From contig MNCI01008292.1 of the NCBI GenBank assembly GCA_015680685.1, positions 185,475 through 249,474 on the forward strand: a DNA stretch of 64,000 nt, in the 5' to 3' direction. The position numbers were made by a program, and so were the translations under genes. The stretch is from Gnetum montanum. Its lineage: Eukaryota; Streptophyta; Gnetopsida; Gnetales; Gnetaceae. Of this stretch, positions 1 through 11,200 are shown piece after piece. A model generated the notes under the pieces. That model worked only from the letters and a program-made list of their open reading frames with translations, had not been told where the DNA came from and searched no databases. Numbering within the stretch: the first letter of the stretch is position 1; every line of letters begins with the position of its first letter.

Positions 1-1206
1 ACAGTCAACCACTAATAATTCCTTTCATCCTCTTGTAAGCAAGTGAGTGAGCATAATCCTTATTCCCCTTTCTACATCATGTAAGCAAGCATGCTACAGT
101 GCTAGAATGGAGCACCTGCAATGGGCGTAGCCTTTGGAGCACTTGTAGCATCTTCATCCCTTGCAATTTTACTAGCTTTTTAAGCACGTATAATAAGTGT
201 AGCATTTGGAGCACTTGCATCTTCTTCTTCCCCCATGATTTCATTGGCATTTATGTCTTGTGTGGTTTTTCTTGTCTTCTCCAAGTTGTGTTTGTAGGAC
301 GAAGCCTTGGGTGATCATGCAAAGGTGCATTTCATCACAACAAGAAGTCAGCACATTGCTCATGATTGGACTAGTTAAGCCTCTTAAGAGTGCACATCCC
401 TACCATCCCCATTATCCCATTATATCCTATTCACATCTACTTCAACATCCCATAACCTCTCATTCCCCACATATCAAAGATTCCAAACTCTTGACATTCG
501 TGTCTTGTGACCACATGACATCCTCTTGAAGCCAAACCATAGAACCCAAGGTGAACGTAACATATGTAGTCCTATGGGAAGCCTCTACTGGCCGATCAAG
601 GCCCAGGTAGATGTAACACAAGTCATCCCAAGGAGGAAACACCTATCAAATAGACATGATGTAGTTTTGCAAACACTAAAGCAAAGCCCATCTAGTGACA
701 CACAACTCACTCGATGGAAAGCACCTCATAGCAAGCATTTAGCAACATGCAAAGCCCAAAGTAGGCTCACCCCAAAAAAAGAGTAAGAATAAAAAAGAGA
801 AAAAAAAAAGAGCAAAAGGGGAAGAGCACATCCCTAAGTAGCCTAGTAGCACTATAATTTCCCATCTGGTTCAGCTCTGAATCCACACCGACTCTCTCAT
901 AAGAACTTTGATAAGAGGTTAACATTTTCAATGGCAAGCCACTCTAGTGCCATGGTCACCATTAGCCATGATGTCCTTGCATCATAAAATCCTATTTTCA
1001 CTTCATCTCCCATTTTACCCCTAGCACATTGCCTACACCTTTTACTCTTGCCTCTCACCTGCCTTCTAGCATACCACTATCAACAACACTCTGGAGCATA
1101 GTGCAATAACATTCAGTTAGGTACTGAAGACTAATGTTAGTGCCAAGCTTGCTATGATGTTTTAGTGTTCTTGATTAATGTCTCTCAAGCCACTCCTCTA
1201 GATGTC

Positions 1207-1222
1207 AACAAAGAGGGACTAG
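1207..1222 (+). other. Polypurine tract of element G
   Basis: The purine-rich AACAAAGAGGGACTAG abuts a TG LTR start. It matches the AACAAAGAGGGGCCAT before A's 3' LTR and the AAAGAGGGGCCAA of B, and would prime plus-strand DNA synthesis in reverse transcription. Confidence 0.7.
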
Positions 1223-1299
1223 TGAAACACCACCAAATCCAGACTATGGCATCCCGACTACAAATTTGTCTAAGTGTCAGCATGAGGCCAACTTTGTAG

Positions 1300-1765
1300 A
1301 ATTTTTCTAAGTGTTGGGACAATGCTCTCCACTACCCTAGAGTGTAGTTAGCCTCCAAGGGAGAGTGTAGTTAGCACGGGAGGCCAATTTTTGCAATTAT
1401 TTCTAAGTGTTGAGAGTATGCTCAACCCTAGTTGAGAGTGTAGTCAACCTCTCATGGAGAGTGTAGTCAACATGAAGGCCAGTTTTGTAATTTTTTCTAA
1501 GTGTCAGCACAAAGATAGTTGTAGAAAATTTCTCTAAGTGTTGGGAATATGCTCTCCACCACCTCAGAGCATAGTTAGCCTCTAGTGGAAAGCATAGTTA
1601 GCAAAAGGGCAAGTTTTCATAAGTCCCAGGAATACACTTGCCCCTAGTTGGGAGTGTAGTTAGCCTCTCATGGGGAGCATAGTTAGCATGAATGCCAGAT
1701 TTTGCAAATTTTTTCTAAGTGTGAGACTACGCTCTCCCCCATTCTAGAGCATAGTTAAGCATAGT
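1300..1765 (+). repeat. Tandem array in the U3 of the G LTR
   Basis: Roughly four degenerate units of 100-120 bp repeat the order: TTTTTCTAAGTGT, a TATGCTCTCCACC-like segment, GAG(TG/CA)TAGTTAGCCTC, then GGAG(TG/CA)TAGTTAGCATG. The TG/CA alternation at the same place suggests an ancestral CG that decayed. The position upstream of the TATA box is where retrotransposon enhancers lie; that role is inferred. Confidence 0.6.
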
Positions 1766-2136
1766 CAGTTAGAATAGTCTTCGGTAGCCTCCACAACGCA
1801 ACAACACACTTAGCTCAGCTCCAACTCATCCTCAACAAGCATAGTTAGCAAAATGCATCATTTTGTACCCCTTTTTTACCCCTAAATTATAACTATGCTT
1901 GACCCCATGCCAGATAGTAGAGAGCGTAGTCTCCAAAATTTCAATTTTTTCAGGTAACTTGCGATCCTCTTAGCACACACATGTAGTTAGCAGCATAGTC
2001 ACAGTCTCATAACCTCACAGAGTCTAGCAAAGCATAACACAACACAACACTATGAATAGTGACTATGCTCAACATAGTCCTAACCATCCCCTTTGCCATG
2101 TGGCATCCATCTTGCATTTCACACTAAACCTAAGCC

Positions 2137-2144
2137 TATAAATA
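2137..2144 (+). promoter_or_regulatory. TATA box of the G LTR
   Basis: TATAAATA in the context AAGCCTATAAATACTC, about 750 bp before the LTR end. The A LTRs have TATAAATG and solo LTR F has TATAAATA in comparable places. Confidence 0.5.
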
Positions 2145-2511
2145 CTCACACCCTTAACATTTTTTGGGTTGTCTAAAATTTGGATTGGTAAAATTTAAGC
2201 ATTGGAAAATTTCAAGGGTAGCTATTCTCTTAGGATGAGAAAATCTAAGGAGTGCTTGGAGAGAACCAAAGGTACATTGGCAAAGTTGTAGACCATCATA
2301 GACCATCGCAGTTCACCAGAACACCATAGCCCATAGTACACCATGGTAGCCAACTTGGTAGGCATAAACACCTCAACGAAATGCTAGTCTTCATGACCAA
2401 ACATCCTCAAGACTTTGACTACATTTTCTAATGCATCTGTTGTATACTATGTACCTTCTAACCCCTTTTGGTGTTAACTATGATCAACCCTATTTGGGGT
2501 GGTGTTCTGTT

Positions 2512-2532
2512 TCTCTCTCTCTCTCTCTCTCC
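2512..2532 (+). repeat. (TC)n microsatellite
   Basis: About ten TC dinucleotides in a row inside the G LTR. Confidence 0.9.
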
Positions 2533-2893
2533 TTGCATTTTTAGCATTTTATTTGTATTTTTCATTGTTTCATCACATAGCCATGCCTAAACTACCTTGG
2601 GTAGTAGTCTCTACATGATTGACACCCTCATTTTTGCCAAAAAAATTTATTACACTTGAGCCCATTGACATCGTTAACACCATTGACATCACTTGAACAC
2701 TTAATGCCATTTTGCATCAACATCGCAGTTAACCATGTTGCACCCTAGTTGCATCTAGTAAGTTCTTATTTGATCAACAAGACCATTTAGGGAACCTTGT
2801 CTCTACCTCCAATAGGTCCTTGCATGGATTCGAGGTTAGGTTGTGTGCTCGTTAATCTCAGTGTTCCAGCCATTGATGTTTTCGATCGTTACA

Positions 2894-4308
2894 CTAGGAA
2901 ACTATGGCTAAAACAGACATACAATAAAGAAAATAAAATATACAATGAGTTGACTTTGGAAGAGAGGATTTACTTCAAAATTGACACATACCACCTCTTC
3001 CCAACTAAAGGGCTCAACAAAATATCAACTTATGCAGCCAAAGGGAGTACAATATTGATGGGCAAATATAATGTCAATCTTGCCTAGTTGTACTTCATGG
3101 AAATTCAAAGGTAGTTTGAGGAAAGAAAGGCAAGGAAGTCAACACTTTCATTTCCTCGCCTAATTAGAAAACTATGCAAGTGCATTAGAATCCTATTTTA
3201 CACCAATGATGTTCCTAGGAGGGCTCAGAATGCATCGTTCTTTGAGTTGCTTAAACTAGTAACACCAAGAAAAGACCATGGTGATGAACTAGAACAAGAG
3301 CCATAAAAAGAACCAAAGTAAGAACTAGAACAATGATGAGAACCACAAGTTCCAATGCCACCACGATAAGATTATAGGCCCACAATGAGCCACCTACAAA
3401 GAATGAATCAAACCTCTTTTGAGTCATTAATGATGTCATGCAACCTACAATTTTTGTTGATCCATCAAGGAAGTAGATTTATTTTCAATCAAGAGGAGAA
3501 GCTCAATGGTCACAACAGATCTCTAGAAATGATGCATCTTTTTAAGTTGTGCTCAAAATGGGAGAAGGTATCATAGTTGTGATCATGCAACACCAAGATG
3601 CAGTAGGCAAAGTAGAAGTTATGATAGACCACATTAAAGAATCCTTTAATGTGCCCATTATGCACTTGGTTGACTTAACTGGAACTAGAGATGCACAAAT
3701 GTTAGTTGAGACTTCAATGACTTTTGCAACTCTTGAGGATGTGCTTGACAGACTACTATGCTAACCTTGGCATGTTAAAAGCAAGTCAGCCTAGAAATGA
3801 GTTGGAACAAAAAATAGTGAGCCTTGGACTTGGCCAAAAGATTAATAGATTATCATGAACTAAAAGAAAAGGCTAGAGATTTTGAGGAGGAACGACAGTA
3901 GTTCATTGCATGGTACGTGAAAGCAAATCAAATGTTCCCATAGTTGTCATGTTTGTGGGATGTACTAGTTCCATCACACATTGGTATATTAGCCTGGACA
4001 GTACATGATCCATAAATGGAGGAGGAGGCATCTTTTTAAGTTTAGACTTTACTTTCCATTGTTAATTAGCTTAAATAATTGATTTCTTCATTATCATTAG
4101 GTGTAGCGTAAGGTTGAACAACATCAAGAATCATATATCTCATTTTGGACTAAACCATATGTGACAAAGCTACTAGTAGTCCAAGTGGAAAGATAGTAAA
4201 CTACAATCAAGACATAACAATTTAGATGTCACAACTAGTCCCATCCACATAATTCGATTGGATCGTGCATGAACACTTGTGATTTGTATGGTTGGTTGTA
4301 AGGGGTAC
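2894..4308 (+). pseudogene. Element H remnant, left piece
   Basis: This is the host sequence between the G LTR and element A; by layout it joins 45307 onward. It is AT-rich with broken open stretches on the + strand: 2894-3087 (lysine-rich, LTLEERIYFKID), 3180-3290 (RRAQNASFFELLKL) and 3549-3764 (71 aa ending TFATLEDVLDRLL). Weak coiled-coil-like frames follow to about 3900. The start codon of the open frame at 2797 lies inside the G LTR, so it is not a native start. I recognise no family. It may be an extra reading frame upstream of H's gag, but that rests only on position. Confidence 0.35.
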
Positions 4309-4313
4309 CTCAC
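4309..4313. repeat. Target-site duplication of element A (CTCAC, left)
   Basis: CTCAC immediately left of A's 5' LTR is repeated exactly at 45302-45306, after A's 3' LTR, 41 kb away. This shows 4314-45301 is one insertion. Confidence 0.85.
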
Positions 4314-5610
4314 TAAAACACCATGAAATTTCGAGACCTTGAAGATTCAGCAAAGTCTCGAAGTTTAGGCAAGGATTTCCACAAGTGCAGCGTCAAGACA
4401 TCCAAGCGATGGAAGCACTAACAACAGTTGCACATTTCAACAGGTTTTCTTTTTTTTGTTTTTCAGTTGAGGGCCTACTACGCTATGCTACATAGCTTAG
4501 CATAGCAGACTTCAGTAGGACATAATAGAACAAGGGATGTATAGTAACAACACTTCAACTTTGCAAGTTAACCATGTTCCAAAGCCTTAAATTTTTGTGT
4601 GATACCCCGTGCTACGCTATGCAGTGTAGTGCAGCGTAATGTAAGCAGCACAGTTGATATAGCCGCAATAACAAGGATAATAGAATTTAAAAAATAGCAG
4701 TAATTATGCCGTGATATGCTTCCCAAAGTATTATAGTGTAGCCATGGGGTGGTTACACTATGCTACGCTTCAGAGCGTGGCACAACGTAGCATCACAAGC
4801 TTCAGCTGCAGCACAGTAGGTCAACGACAGTCTGTGGGCTCGGGACATGTGTCATCTAAACCACATTCTTCTCCTAACCCTAATTCTATAAATGCCCTAG
4901 TGGACAATGCTCAAAAGGTTGGTTGATCGATTGGTTGAGGGATATTTTTGACTAATTGGCGAAGAAAACAAAAGAGAGTTGGCAACAAAAGAAAGCAGGT
5001 TGGAAAAATTTGAGACAGCTGACGAAGGTTAGCAAGAGCATCGATGGTGATAGAGAGAAAGCTTCTTGGTCAGAGATTGTAAGCTAGCAAAAATTTTGCT
5101 TCGAGCTTGACTCCCTTCCACCTATATTGGCTGGTGAACAAGGTAGATTGACATTTTGCTTGTTTAATCTCTAGATAGCTTCTTGTTGGTGGCGAATACT
5201 TCGTCCAAACCGGAGTCTTCTTGTAAATCCCGTTGTATTCATCATATTTACTCATAAGATAGATCCCAAATCTCGGGATCATGCATTTTCTAAATTTAAT
5301 TCATTGCATTCCATTTACATTAATCTTTACCATTGTTTTGCATAGTTTACATCATTTTCATTGCCTTCAAGATTTGATCTTGGAGTAGATCTCATTTTCT
5401 CATCATTTGGTATTACGTGCTTATATCAAATCATTATCTCGTTAAACGATCGTATTACTAACCAAATAAGTCCTTGTCTGATTGACAAGATCATTCAGGG
5501 CACCTCAGATTCATTTTCTCTAGCACGGCCCTTGCACGGATCCAGGGTTGAAATTGTGTACACGGAAAGCTTGTCGGTGTTTCCAGCAAGTGACGTTTTC
5601 CGTCGTTACA
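4314..5610 (+). repeat. 5' LTR of element A (1.3 kb)
   Basis: It matches the split 3' LTR (23160-23619 plus 44436-45301) along its length, including AGGCAAGGATTTCC, a CACGCTATGC/GCGTAGTG-rich stretch near 4600-4790 and the ending CGTCGTTACA. Differences are mainly transitions. The TATA box is at 4887. Confidence 0.88.
4887..4894 (+). promoter_or_regulatory. TATA box of A's 5' LTR
   Basis: TATAAATG in TTCTATAAATGCCC. The 3' LTR has the same element at 44578-44585. Confidence 0.5.
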
Positions 5611-5616
5611 GTTTTC

Positions 5617-5634
5617 TGGTGCTAGAAGGAGGGC
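5617..5634 (+). other. Primer binding site of element A
   Basis: TGGTGCTAGAAGGAGGGC lies six bases after the LTR end. B has TGGCGCTAGAAGGAGGGC in the same place (42124-42143, -). A PBS begins TGG because it pairs with a tRNA CCA end. I do not assign the tRNA. The 230 bases from here to the gag start hold nothing I recognise. Confidence 0.7.
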
Positions 5635-5865
5635 CTGAACCTCCTATCTGCATTTCACGGGTAGTCCTGTAAGCTATCTGTACCCATTATCAACTAGCGT
5701 AAACGTGATACCTCCATGGTTGTTTACGTGATCATGTGGTATAGATCAGTCGCTTCGACGATTCCTTTGGAATCCAGCAGGATAGAAAGCCCATGTGTGC
5801 CTTTAGCCCACTTTTGCCTTTGTGATCTTTATCCCCATTAGCATTACCTTCTAGCTATGTAGAGA

Positions 5866-6223
5866 ATGGCCGCGACAACTATCGCCATTTTCACCACTAG
5901 TCTCGAAAGTCCCTTGATGACATAGGTTACGCCTACTGCTGTTGAGCCATCGACCAGTCCGGTGCAGCCACACTGGTCTCTTAGGATTCAAAACAAAGAG
6001 CTTGAGGGGCATGCTTGGCACACTACACATTACAACTTCCTTTGTGCCAAAATTATGGCAAACCTGCCTGTATCCACAGGAACTCGAAGAGAAATGTGAA
6101 TACGAGTTCATATACTGTAATGGGAAGGAATTCACTCCCTCGCCTAACATTTCCATACCCCTGACGGACCAGAAACAGTGGATCTTGGATCAACTATTAA
6201 TGGCTAGGGTGTCAATGGAATAA
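5866..6223 (+). pseudogene. gag N-terminal part, element A
   Basis: The first ATG after the leader (ATGGCCGCGACAAC) opens a frame aligned with B's gag start at 41292 (-). The clearest match is EFIYCNGKEFTPSP in A against ELFYKGGQEFIPSP in B, near the end of this domain. A stop lies about 18 codons in (TGATGACATAGG). No named domain is recognised; by position it is the matrix-like N-terminus of the capsid precursor. Confidence 0.6.
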
Positions 6224-6937
6224 TGAGATGCGGTGTTCCGTGATGAAGCATTCCACAATGGGCAGGAGGACCTAGATGGCCACTCCAAGGGAGGCAGTCA
6301 TGCTAGCTTTGTTATGGCTCCTCCCTCCACAACGTCCCCTACAAATCTGCTTTTCATGGTCACTACGCTTTTATCATTGTCTACCACTGACTGTGTTGCG
6401 CATGCATCACATCAGCATTATTTCTCTTCGGCCCCCTTTCTGGATGTTATCCCTTCATAGTCCATTCCTCTGCACTCAAAGTTAGCCAACCCATTGCATC
6501 GCATAATTATGCTTATGTTACCATATGTGCATGCAGTACCCACTTCACAATTACACATAGCTTCTGCATTCATCATAGCTTTCGCCCCTGGTCCATCATC
6601 AACGGCAGGACCCGTCCCTATTGCGTGGTGGGCTTCAACTATGTCACCCCTTGTAGCATAGCCTATACAGATATCTCATCTTCCTCATCATCAACACCAG
6701 GTCCTGTAGGCAGTAAATCCAACTACCGGGTCATTGTTTGTGCCATCGGCTATGCAAACAACGTATCCTATGGCACAATCAATAGTTGTTGTCCCACATC
6801 CACCACTTGCTGGGTGGTGGATGATGTAGGTGACACTGCCTGCATGGACAAATCCACTAGCATCGCCCATAGGCTAGGTTGTTGCTCCTATCCTACCACC
6901 AATCGTGGCTCCACCTATTATTCCATAGCTAACCTCT
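6224..6937 (+). pseudogene. gag linker region, element A
   Basis: This joins the N-terminal part to the capsid core. In B the same interval is an open proline/glutamine-rich linker; in A it is broken by stops and has C/A/T-rich codons. The open stretches at 6233-6460 and 6625-6954 are in different frames and are not independent genes. Confidence 0.45.
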
Positions 6938-7745
6938 TTGTCCTTGAGTCTTGATCAAGCCTTCCAGCTTATTCAGATCCTTACCGAAGAGGTTAAACGC
7001 CTCAAAGCTGCAGGTTCTGATACAATACAGGTCATGGATTTCTACCATGACGATCTTATCAATCTGGCAGTTCCCATCTTGTCATTACCTCCTAGGATGC
7101 CACTTCCCCATTTCAGAAAATACAATGAGAAAGGCGATCCCAATGCTCATCTCGTCACCTTCAAATTAGAGTCATTATTACTGCAATAATGGCCGCATAC
7201 CATTATCCGCATTTTTGCTATGTCCCTAACGGGGAAAGCTTTGGATTGGTATCGTGCACTTCCACGCTTTTCCATCTCAACCTTGGAAGAGCTGCTGACT
7301 CAGTTCGTGACCTGCTTCAAATACAACCTGAAGCCAGAGGTCACGTTGGACCAGTTAATGGGAGTTAAGCAGGATCCACTTGAACGGGTCCAAAAGTTTA
7401 TAAGCAGTGGAGCACCACCTTGAATGAAATCCATGAGCCCATCGCGGAGGCCTATCTATTGTCAATTTTCAAGGGGTCAGTCAATGACTTTATTAATTCT
7501 AAATTGTATTATCTTGCTCCCTACTCCCTCTGCCAAGCCTTCGCTTAGACTAAGAGCATCCAAGATGTGGCAGAGGCTAGCAAAGACTCGGCGTATGTGG
7601 CCTATAAAAATGCCCACAACAAAAGCAAAGACAAGGGCAAGGCTGCAGCAACAACAGTAGCAGTTGTGGCCGAAGATGCCAAAAATAAAAATAAAAAAAA
7701 AGACAACTACGGTGCTTGCTGAGGCTACAGCCAGCTCAAACAACG
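6938..7745 (+). pseudogene. gag capsid core (retrotransposon gag domain), element A
   Basis: The capsid domain starts with a short helix (LTEEVKRLKAA), then VMDFYHDD, KYNEKGDPNAHLVTF, ALDWYRALPRFSISTLEELL, FKYNLKPEV and GSVNDFINSKLYYL. Each has a close counterpart in B at 39934-40300 and 39451-39924. There is a stop near 7187 and a frameshift near 7424, after which the lysine-rich tail continues to about 7745. The product would assemble the cytoplasmic virus-like particle. Confidence 0.85.
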
Positions 7746-7931
7746 CTGATCAGTAAAAAACATTAGCTTCTGAGACATCATCTCAGGCAAAGCCTAATTT
7801 CGAGCACAAAGATCACTCAAAATATGCAGCTCTACTTGTTAAGCCTTCAAAACTTCTGAAGCAACTACTGGGAATTGGTCACATTCAACACAAGAAGGTG
7901 TCTACGGAGGCTCTAAAATGCCACAGATGGC
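7746..7931 (+). pseudogene. gag C-terminal segment before the S1 insertion
   Basis: The frame KYAALLVKPSKLLKQLLGIG matches B's YTPLPMKPLQLFDQLLKVG (about 39300, -). In B the next residues are RHDRFYQLV; in A that continuation appears only at 10889. This places the S1 insertion inside gag. Confidence 0.7.
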
Positions 7932-8289
7932 TATTGGCACATCTGGCCATTTCATGGAACTGCAAAAGTGATAAAAATATGAATGATATTAATTCTGCCA
8001 CACTTCCATCATTTGTGTATACAAGAAAAAACAAATATTCAAATGAAAAAGATGATGGTTGTCATCTTATTGATATACATAATCTTGGAGGTCTCGTTTG
8101 GATTGATGTGGATGAGCCTTTAAAAAAAAAATAAACAAACAAACAGGAGGATAAAAGGAAAGTAAAATCCAATGTCATTTCTCTGTGAAAGCTTTCTAGA
8201 ACATTAATTTCTTGACAGAGGATATTTTACGAGTCATAGAAAATAGTTTGAAAATGTTATATCCACGCAAGTAAGTAAAAGTTTAGTAA

Positions 8290-9120
8290 AGAAGTCTAAA
8301 CTCTTTTCACTGAATCGGAGTGGCTCAACGCTGCTTACTGTGTGACTGGTGCTGCGCATGATGCCTTCATTTTTGTTTCACCACCAAAAACTTCACGACT
8401 GGTCATTGGAGCTACTCAGTAACAGTGGTGGCACATTCTAGGTTTGGGGCCCGGGGCTACGCTTCATTGTAACCTAGGATGTTGGCAACTTGCACCACAT
8501 TCTGCGGACACATTACCAGATGTTTGTGAGAGGACGATGGTTCTAGGACATGATGGGAAACTACCTTAGAAACTCTGGTTTATTCATGAATGGTGATCGT
8601 TATCACTACCTCATCACCTCCGCCAGCTTCGCCATTGCGTCCAAGAGCTTCCGTCTACACACTGCCCACTCCCTGCAACGGGAAATCCAGCTGAATCTAC
8701 TCCCTGAACTCACAGCAGTTGTAGATTCCAGACAGCTCCTAGATTTGCAGTAGTTGTTCATCTGGTTTACTTTCTGGAACATACTCGTCACCGATCTTGG
8801 CGTGGATGCTCACCAGGCTCTAGGACGGGAGGGACTTGAGAGGTTCATCAATGCCACTGAAACTGCAAGTTAGATGTGTGTGAGATGCTTTTTCTGTCCA
8901 CGGATAGCGTGGAAGTTCATGTGGTGTCTGTGTATCAGCCCTGAAGGGAGGCTCCGTAGGGCTCAAGATTTCGTATGGCAATGCATAGACCAGCTCGTGG
9001 ATTTTCTCCGCTAGAAACTGTGCTTTTCCCAGTCCGATATCAGTTAGGGCCAGCCGCTAGATCTACCCTTCGTTAGTTTGCTCCTTGATGCTGAGTCTGA
9101 ATGTTAGGAACTCTCGAGGT
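8290..9120 (+). pseudogene. GC-richer, gene-like segment inside S1
   Basis: This segment is more GC-rich than the AT-rich DNA on either side and has scattered open frames such as WLNAAYCVTGAAHDAFIFVS (about 8318-8380) and a 67-aa frame at 8550-8753. Stops interrupt every frame. It has no counterpart I can find in S2. It could be a captured piece of a host gene, or diverged U3 sequence. I do not recognise a product. Confidence 0.3.
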
Positions 9121-9774
9121 TTTTATTTTATTTTTATTTAGAATAACACAAACCTTTTCTCATATGCTTCGTACTAGAAATGAGATCAGAAGATAAAATT
9201 AGAAGAAGGCAAGAACATTCTCTTTGGTTGCTCCCTTGGGTTCTAGCATCCTGGCCTCTGTATACTAGGGCACTCTTAGAAATGGCACATGGCAGCAGCA
9301 ACTAAACACCACACAGCAACATTATCGGACATGGTGGCAGAACCTTCTTTCATGGTGGTAGTTGATATAGGGTTCTTGTAGGACGGAATAATTTGAAACT
9401 ATTTGTAGAAATCGGCAGTTTCAGGCCTGGCACATTCACATTCAGCCTTCACATTTAGAGGCGTTCTTAACGGCACCAAGAAGCCAGCAACAAATTTTAC
9501 CCAGATTTAAAATGTAAATTTACTTTTACAAATTTACAAGGACCAGCTTTCTTCATTTAAAAAACCATACAGTTGCCAACACCAACGTCTACATTAAGGT
9601 GGATGCCGAATTACTTTCTTACTACCGCCTATTCATAAAAATTACTAGGGCTTCAATGATATTTAACATTAAAAGATTATAAATTCTAAATAATTAAAAT
9701 AAAATGAAAATTTTATAAAGCTCTTATAGTATGGAGATCTTGGATTTATTTTAAAAATTATTATATAGGTTGTT

Positions 9775-10749
9775 NNNNNNNNNNNNNNNNNNNNNNNNNN
9801 NNNNNNNNNNNNNNNNNNNNNNNNNNNNNNNNNNNNNNNNNNNNNNNNNNNNNNNNNNNNNNNNNNNNNNNNNNNNNNNNNNNNNNNNNNNNNNNNNNNN
9901 NNNNNNNNNNNNNNNNNNNNNNNNNNNNNNNNNNNNNNNNNNNNNNNNNNNNNNNNNNNNNNNNNNNNNNNNNNNNNNNNNNNNNNNNNNNNNNNNNNNN
10001 NNNNNNNNNNNNNNNNNNNNNNNNNNNNNNNNNNNNNNNNNNNNNNNNNNNNNNNNNNNNNNNNNNNNNNNNNNNNNNNNNNNNNNNNNNNNNNNNNNNN
10101 NNNNNNNNNNNNNNNNNNNNNNNNNNNNNNNNNNNNNNNNNNNNNNNNNNNNNNNNNNNNNNNNNNNNNNNNNNNNNNNNNNNNNNNNNNNNNNNNNNNN
10201 NNNNNNNNNNNNNNNNNNNNNNNNNNNNNNNNNNNNNNNNNNNNNNNNNNNNNNNNNNNNNNNNNNNNNNNNNNNNNNNNNNNNNNNNNNNNNNNNNNNN
10301 NNNNNNNNNNNNNNNNNNNNNNNNNNNNNNNNNNNNNNNNNNNNNNNNNNNNNNNNNNNNNNNNNNNNNNNNNNNNNNNNNNNNNNNNNNNNNNNNNNNN
10401 NNNNNNNNNNNNNNNNNNNNNNNNNNNNNNNNNNNNNNNNNNNNNNNNNNNNNNNNNNNNNNNNNNNNNNNNNNNNNNNNNNNNNNNNNNNNNNNNNNNN
10501 NNNNNNNNNNNNNNNNNNNNNNNNNNNNNNNNNNNNNNNNNNNNNNNNNNNNNNNNNNNNNNNNNNNNNNNNNNNNNNNNNNNNNNNNNNNNNNNNNNNN
10601 NNNNNNNNNNNNNNNNNNNNNNNNNNNNNNNNNNNNNNNNNNNNNNNNNNNNNNNNNNNNNNNNNNNNNNNNNNNNNNNNNNNNNNNNNNNNNNNNNNNN
10701 NNNNNNNNNNNNNNNNNNNNNNNNNNNNNNNNNNNNNNNNNNNNNNNNN
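9775..10749. other. Assembly gap (975 N)
   Basis: A run of unknown bases inside S1. Reading frames spanning it are artefacts. It hides the part of S1 that would align to S2's TATA region. Confidence 1.
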
Positions 10750-10895
10750 CAACAGCACACACACATACTCACATTAACTACTGAGTCTATTTGGAGGTAT
10801 CTGGGCCTTGGTGTTGCCAGAAGACCAGCAAGCACCTAAATCCTATTCGAGGACACTCGTTGGTGGTCGTGTCGCAAACAGTCACCAACGACGGC

Positions 10896-11200
10896 ATTGT
10901 GAACTACTCAAGAATCCCTCCTTGGCCCTGCCAAATGAACCACTAGTTCCCAAGAACTTCAAGCTAGACCATTTCTACGACTACCACTAGTTGTGTGGTC
11001 ATGATACGGAATGCTATTGGGCATTGAAAGATGACATTCAATGCATGATCAACCAAGGCAAGTTGATCCTCGATAGCAGTAGTCTAGTTCATCTAGAAAA
11101 CTAGTCTATGCATGTGTACCAAGACCCATTGAATGCAAATAATGCAGGGTACACTATCAACATGGTGGGTATGAATGGCGATGGCTCAGCACTGCCATAG
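10896..11200 (+). pseudogene. gag nucleocapsid-like segment, element A
   Basis: Gag resumes after S1: LLKNPSLALPNEPLVPKNFK, then a Cys/His motif decayed to YDYH*LCGHDTECYWALKDD, then the QDPLNANNAGYTIN region. B's equivalent at 38878-39204 reads CNYHQCNGHGTDYCFTLKQD. The C-x2-H...GH-x-T-x2-C pattern is the non-canonical zinc finger found in Tat-type gag. A has lost the first Cys and has a stop in the middle. Confidence 0.75.

Larger units (their letters stand above)
1..2893 (+). mobile_element. Element G: right-hand end of an LTR retrotransposon
   Basis: The stretch ending at 2893 is the 3' end of a retrotransposon whose body lies off the left edge. It consists of about 1.2 kb of non-coding internal sequence, a polypurine tract and a complete 3' LTR. 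The family link to A and B is direct: the tract and LTR start resemble those at 23144 and 26252, and the last 100 bp of the LTR resemble those ending at 5610 and 45301, each closing with CGTTACA. In 1-1206 I see no gene, only an A-rich run near 770-825 and stop-filled frames. The base after the LTR begins CTAGG, the expected right target-site copy; its partner is outside the window. Confidence 0.75.
1223..2893 (+). repeat. 3' LTR of element G (1.67 kb)
   Basis: It starts TGAAACACCACC directly after the polypurine tract and ends CGATCGTTACA, i.e. TG...CA. The start resembles B's LTR (TGAAACACCACA on the - strand) and the end resembles A's. It contains a tandem array (1300-1765), a TATA box (2137) and a CT microsatellite (2512). 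GTAGTTAGC/GCATAGTTAGC motifs recur, related to the GCGTA-type motifs of the other LTRs. Confidence 0.75.
7932..10890 (+). mobile_element. S1: TG...CA-type insertion inside A's gag
   Basis: It is flanked by ATGGC (7927-7931) and ACGGC (10891-10895), a 5-bp duplication with one C/T change. It starts TATTGGCACATCTGG and ends GTCACCAACG, against TGTTGGCACATTTGG and GTCGCCAACA in S2 (47233-50370). The last 140 bp of S1 and S2 are about 90% alike. The interiors I can read do not match by eye. S1 is either a solo LTR of a 3-kb-LTR family or a non-autonomous element; no retroviral-type protein is visible. The strand is given by analogy to S2. Confidence 0.7.

Noticed and set aside
9669-10835. Very long open frames across 9669-10835 on both strands
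   Set aside because: They exist only because the 975 N bases contain no stop codons.
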